From positions 39,120-103,119 of the forward strand of contig JAMCQP010000045.1 of assembly GCA_023381695.1 (NCBI GenBank): DNA of 64,000 nt, read 5' to 3'. This stretch comes from Bacillota bacterium. GTDB lineage: Bacteria; Bacillota; UBA5301; JAMCQP01. Under the pieces are notes generated by a model. That model made no database searches and was not told the origin of the DNA. It was given only the letters and a program-made list of their open reading frames with translations. Shown here piece by piece: positions 63,109-64,000 of this stretch; positions within the stretch are counted from its first letter, which is position 1; every line of letters begins with the position of its first letter. A program made the translations under genes and the position numbers.

Positions 63109-64000
63109 GTGGCTTTTATACTCAGGCGGCTGCTGCTGGCCATTCCGACCGTCCTCCTGGTTACCGTCATGGTGTTTTCTTTGATGCACATCCTGCCGGG
63201 CGACCCCGCCACCGTCATTCTCGGGCAGGAGGCCACGCCCGAAGCGGTGGCGGCGTTGCGGGAGCAACTGGGCTTGAACAGGCCGGTTGTCGTCCAGTAT
63301 GTGAGCTGGTTGGGCGGAGTGCTCCAGGGAAACCTGGGGCGCTCCCTCGTCGACCGTTCTCCCGTATCTGAATTGATCAGGCAACGTCTGCCCGTGACAC
63401 TGGAGTTGACGCTCGGCACCTTTCTGATCGCCATTCTGATTGCGCTTCCAGCGGGAATCCTTTCGGCGACCCGCCGGGGGAGTTGGACAGACTATTCCAG
63501 CACGATGCTGGCGCTGGGCTGGATGTCCATTCCCCACTTCTGGCTGGGCATGATGTTCATCATCCTGTTCGCCGTGAAATTGCACTGGCTGCCCGCCTCC
63601 GGCTATGTACCTTTTACCGAAGATCCGGTGGCAAATGTGCGGGCGATGATCATGCCGGTGGTGGCCACGGGGCTCCGCGAATCAGCGGTTTTGACGCGCA
63701 TGGTGCGCAGCAGTCTGCTGGAAGTAATGCACGCGGACTATATCCGCACCGCGTATTCCAAGGGCTTGCAAGAGCGGACGGTTGTCTTGCGCCACGCCCT
63801 CAAAAACGCGCTGGTGCCGGTGGTGACTTCCAGCGGGCTGATTGTCGCGGGCCTCCTGGGGCGCTCCCTCGTGGACCGTTCTCCCGTATCTGAATTGATC
63901 AGGCAACGTCTGCCCGTGACACTGGAGTTGACGCTCGGCACCTTTCTGATCGCCATTCTGATTGCGCTTCCAGCGGGAATCCTTTCGGCGACCCGCCGGG
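63109..64000 (+). CDS. peptide ABC transporter permease (DppB type), runs off window end; carries internal duplication
   Basis: GTG start after AAAGGAG; VAFILRRLLLAIPTVLLVTVMVFSLMHILPGDPA..., TRMVRSSLLEVMHADYIRTAYSKGL; frame open to 64000. Confidence 0.88.
   Translation, partial: MAFILRRLLLAIPTVLLVTVMVFSLMHILPGDPATVILGQEATPEAVAALREQLGLNRPVVVQYVSWLGGVLQGNLGRSLVDRSPVSELIRQRLPVTLELTLGTFLIAILIALPAGILSATRRGSWTDYSSTMLALGWMSIPHFWLGMMFIILFAVKLHWLPASGYVPFTEDPVANVRAMIMPVVATGLRESAVLTRMVRSSLLEVMHADYIRTAYSKGLQERTVVLRHALKNALVPVVTSSGLIVAGLLGRSLVDRSPVSELIRQRLPVTLELTLGTFLIAILIALPAGILSATRR
63333..63478 (+). repeat. direct repeat copy 1 (146 bp)
   Basis: Matches 63855-64000 with one mismatch seen (gtc/gtg, synonymous Val); offset 522 bp = 174 codons. 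Confidence 0.95.
63855..64000 (+). repeat. direct repeat copy 2 (continues to window edge)
   Basis: See copy 1. Confidence 0.95.

Noticed and set aside
62028-63434. 468-aa minus-strand ORF whose N-terminus recurs at 63738-63956
   Set aside because: Antisense to DppA/DppB genes; the repeated N-terminus is only the shadow of the 146-bp direct repeat.

Overview
The window is a GC-rich stretch of what looks like an anaerobic Gram-positive (Firmicutes-type) genome. Supporting genes include PFOR, tungsten-type AOR, a YtaF-like sporulation protein, FtsEX/M23/CtpA and HelD. No rRNA, tRNA or CRISPR array was recognised. Main blocks, left to right: an oligopeptide ABC operon (oppA-B-C-D-F order, minus strand); ytaF-like; a ferredoxin; an M56/BlaI pair; an ABC/FtsX-like permease with a DUF2318 protein (reminiscent of P19-type iron loci); a MoaD-like protein next to an aldehyde ferredoxin oxidoreductase; the ftsE-ftsX-M23-ctpA-polysaccharide deacetylase cluster; a tandem P-loop ATPase; an ArsR regulator upstream of a 1022-aa FAD/Fe-S oxidoreductase with a Met/Pro-rich tail; a sugar ABC operon; a PaaX-like regulator with an ABC-2 exporter; a truncated SDR; helD; acyl-CoA dehydrogenase and ligase; an IS200/IS605-like relic; PFOR; an orphan HicB; the Leloir genes galT-galK-galE; a LacI-regulated alpha/beta-galactoside cluster (GH4, GH42, ABC transporter); and a dipeptide-type ABC system. 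The observations most worth checking are: (i) an in-frame 146-bp direct repeat inside the terminal permease gene; (ii) a promoter-to-terminator small-RNA or leader candidate at about 33.70-33.83 kb; (iii) five copies of a shared LacI-type operator at 53 kb and 61 kb; (iv) the Met/Pro-rich tail of the FAD/Fe-S protein; (v) perfect palindromes upstream of the ArsR, HicB and PaaX-like genes; (vi) the reduced DUF2318/ABC/BlaI-M56 locus. I did not find one clear-cut new system. All family names rest on motif recognition by eye; no searches were run.
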